Source of the DNA: an uncultured Aliarcobacter sp.
GTDB taxonomy: Bacteria; Campylobacterota; Campylobacteria; Campylobacterales; Arcobacteraceae
DNA: 17,003 bases
Direction of reading: 5' to 3'
Assembly: GCA_947629065.1 (NCBI GenBank)
Contig: CANRCH010000019.1
Location: 1 to 17,003, forward strand
Below are positions 15,451 through 17,003 of this stretch, piece after piece (the stretch's first letter is position 1; each line of letters begins with the position of its first letter). The position numbers and the translations under genes were made by a program. The notes beneath the pieces were generated by a model. It was not told the DNA's origin, did not search any database, and saw nothing but the letters and a program-made list of their open reading frames with translations.

Positions 15451-15711
15451 ATGGCAAATCATAAATCTTCTGAGAAGAGAGCTAAACAAACATTAGTAAA
15501 AACTGAAAGAAACAGATTTTACAAAACAAGAATTAAAAACATTACTAAAGATGTACTAAGTGCAGTTGAAAGTGCAGATAAAGAAAAAGCTGTAGTTGCT
15601 ATGAAAGTAGCAAATAAATACTTCCACCACTGTGTATCAAAAGGTGTATTAGCAAAACAAACAGCTGCTAGAAAAGTAAGCAGACTTCAACTAAAAGTAA
15701 ACGCAATATAA
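15451..15711 (+). CDS. rpsT: 30S ribosomal protein S20
   Basis: The 86-residue basic helical protein matches S20 in length and motifs: [29 protein letters not shown] at the start, and [16 protein letters not shown] near the end, the conserved C-terminal helix. S20 binds 16S rRNA early in 30S assembly. AAGAGG stands 8 bases before the ATG. prfA begins 3 bases after the stop codon, an order also found in Helicobacter. Confidence 0.97.
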   Translation: MANHKSSEKRAKQTLVKTERNRFYKTRIKNITKDVLSAVESADKEKAVVAMKVANKYFHHCVSKGVLAKQTAARKVSRLQLKVNAI

Positions 15712-15714
15712 TTT

Positions 15715-16782
15715 ATGCTAAAAGACAAATTACAACCATTTATTGCTAGATTTGAGGAGATTACTGAACTTTTAATGTCTCCTGAAATAACTAGTGATAT
15801 AAAAAGAATGACTTCTTTATCAAAAGAGCAATCTAGTATTGAACAAATAGTAGAAAAAGCAAAAGAGTATATTAAAACTATAGATGATATTGAAGAAAAC
15901 AAACTAATGCTTGAAGATAGCGAATTAGCTGAACTTGCAAAAGAAGAGCTAAAAGAACTTGAAGCAAAAAAACCACTACTTGAAGAAGAGATAAAATTTC
16001 TTATGATTCCAAAGGATCCAAATGATGATAGAAATATCTATTTGGAGCTAAGAGCTGGAGCTGGTGGTGATGAAGCTGCACTATTTGTTGGTGATCTATT
16101 TCGTGGTTACCTAAGATATGCAGAAAATAATGGTTGGAAAGTTGAAATTATGAGTTCAAGTGACAGTGAAGCAGGTGGTTATAAAGAGATAGTAATACTT
16201 GTAAAAGGTGATCACGTTTACTCAAAATTAAAATTTGAAAGTGGAACTCATAGAGTTCAAAGAGTTCCAGCAACAGAGTCTCAAGGAAGAGTTCATACAT
16301 CGGCGATTACAGTTGCAGTTATGCCTGAAGTTGATGATGTAGAAATTGAGATAAATGAAAGTGATTTAAAAATAGATGTTATGAGAGCTAGTGGAAACGG
16401 TGGTCAATCTGTAAATACAACAGACTCTGCTGTAAGAATTACTCATATTCCTTCTGGTCTTGTGGTTACCAACCAAGATCAAAAATCTCAACATAAAAAT
16501 AAAGAAAGAGCCATGAAAGTTCTAAAAGCAAAACTTTATGAAATTGAGATGGAAAAGAAAATGGAAGCTGAAGGTGCAAACCGAAAAGAGCAAGTAGGAA
16601 CTGGTGATAGAAGTGGAAGAATTAGAACTTATAACTTCCCACAAAATAGAATCAGTGATCACAGAATTAACTTAACACTATATAGACTTGATAGTATCTT
16701 GGAGGATGGCTTGTTTGATGAAGTAATTGATCCTCTTATTGCTGATCATCAATCAAGACTAATCGAAGCAAACGGGCTATAA
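15715..16782 (+). CDS. prfA: Peptide chain release factor RF1
   Basis: The 355-residue class I release factor reads UAA and UAG stop codons. The stop-codon recognition motif is Pro-Ala-Thr (185-187, within [16 protein letters not shown]), which marks it as RF1 rather than RF2. The peptidyl-tRNA hydrolysis motif is Gly-Gly-Gln (229-231, within [10 protein letters not shown]); the Gln is the residue methylated by PrmC. An acidic helical N-terminal domain (1-100) precedes [14 protein letters not shown]. The ATG lies 3 bases after the rpsT stop with no clear ribosome binding site, so translation is probably coupled to rpsT. Only a weak GGGCT/AGCCT hairpin follows the gene. Confidence 0.97.
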   Translation: MLKDKLQPFIARFEEITELLMSPEITSDIKRMTSLSKEQSSIEQIVEKAKEYIKTIDDIEENKLMLEDSELAELAKEELKELEAKKPLLEEEIKFLMIPKDPNDDRNIYLELRAGAGGDEAALFVGDLFRGYLRYAENNGWKVEIMSSSDSEAGGYKEIVILVKGDHVYSKLKFESGTHRVQRVPATESQGRVHTSAITVAVMPEVDDVEIEINESDLKIDVMRASGNGGQSVNTTDSAVRITHIPSGLVVTNQDQKSQHKNKERAMKVLKAKLYEIEMEKKMEAEGANRKEQVGTGDRSGRIRTYNFPQNRISDHRINLTLYRLDSILEDGLFDEVIDPLIADHQSRLIEANGL

Positions 16783-16857
16783 AAGCCTCTTTGTTTACTC
16801 TAAAATTATAAAAACTAAATACCTACAAATAAAAAACTTCAATCAAAGAAATTTTAA

Positions 16858-16889
16858 GTAACCATTTTGTAACCAAAATTTTCTAAACT
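16858..16889 (+). promoter_or_regulatory. Pho-box-like direct repeat and -10 upstream of pstS
   Basis: Two exact copies of GTAACCA (16858-16864 and 16869-16875) are separated by TTTT. This gives the 11-base spacing typical of PhoB-family boxes: 7-bp repeat plus 4-bp AT spacer. A weak -10, TAAACT (16884-16889), follows 8 bases later, where a -10 would stand if the box replaces the -35. No other element is evident in the 135-base gap after prfA. Confidence 0.5.
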
Positions 16890-16917
16890 TCCAAATATCA
16901 AAATTTAGGAAGAAAAT

Positions 16918-17003
16918 ATGAGTTTTAAAAAAACATCTATTGCTTTAATAGCAAGTACACTTTTAGTTACAACTTTAAGTGCAAGAGATCAGATTAAAAT
17001 TGT
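16918..17003 (+). CDS. pstS: Probable phosphate ABC transporter substrate-binding protein, N-terminus only
   Basis: Only 28 codons plus 2 bases lie in the window. They give a signal peptide (MSFKKTSIALIASTLLVTTL) with likely cleavage after Leu-Ser-Ala, then Arg-Asp-Gln-Ile-Lys-Ile. This is how the mature N-terminus of PstS often begins in Campylobacterota, before the G-S-S-T phosphate-binding loop, which is outside the window. AGGAAGA stands 6 bases before the ATG. The Pho-box-like repeat upstream supports the call. A different periplasmic binding protein remains possible because so little is visible. Confidence 0.65.
   Translation, partial: MSFKKTSIALIASTLLVTTLSARDQIKI

Noticed and set aside
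16774..16795. Terminator after prfA
   Set aside because: Only a 5-bp GGGCT/AGCCT stem with a G-T pair and a broken T tract is present; too weak to call.
1..17003. CRISPR arrays, tRNA or rRNA genes, insertion sequences, phage genes
   Set aside because: No regular repeats with spacers, no cloverleaf or rRNA-like tracts, and no transposase, integrase or terminal inverted repeats were seen.

Overview
The window is AT-rich, roughly 70% A+T by eye. Its gene content and protein sequences point to Campylobacterota (the former Epsilonproteobacteria), most likely an Arcobacter-type organism. The evidence is the short 602-residue ThrRS, the thrS-infC and rpmI-rplT blocks, and the divergent pair glmM-lspA / rpsT-prfA, which I recall as adjacent in Helicobacter pylori too. 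TATAAT-type -10 elements without clear -35 boxes and the frequent TTG starts also fit. The genus is inferred from memory of related proteins, not from a search.

Layout, left to right. Positions 1-830 (minus) hold the start of a flavodoxin-fold protein that runs off the left edge. Next come a small lipoprotein (881-1453, minus) and an RqcH/NFACT ribosome-quality-control protein (1551-2879, minus). A short exported cysteine-containing protein (2975-3295, plus) is transcribed divergently from rqcH, and an unrecognised 181-residue protein (3328-3873, minus) converges on it. The translation block follows on the plus strand: thrS-infC with a 4-base overlap, a terminator, rpmI, a structured 96-base spacer, rplT, and a bidirectional terminator. 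A CPA1-type cation/proton antiporter (7111-8601, minus) converges on rplT.

The stretch from 15368 down to 8662 is all on the minus strand. It runs glmM-lspA (cell wall and lipoprotein maturation), leuC-mobA (leucine biosynthesis coupled to molybdenum cofactor guanylylation), then a sulfide-oxidation operon: Tat-type sulfide:quinone oxidoreductase, a small membrane protein and a three-domain periplasmic rhodanese. At the right end rpsT-prfA runs on the plus strand away from glmM. The window closes in the signal peptide of a probable phosphate-binding protein (pstS), preceded by a Pho-box-like direct repeat.

Most of the window is core housekeeping. The accessory metabolic signal is the sulfide operon: the oxidoreductase should pass electrons from sulfide to quinone and release persulfide or polysulfide sulfur, which the rhodanese could accept. 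The most interesting regulatory signals are the rpmI-rplT spacer, the direct repeat before pstS, and two divergent promoter regions whose -10 elements are palindromic. I see no tRNA, rRNA, CRISPR array, insertion sequence or phage gene. No gene-free stretch exceeds 300 bases; the longest is 16783-16917.
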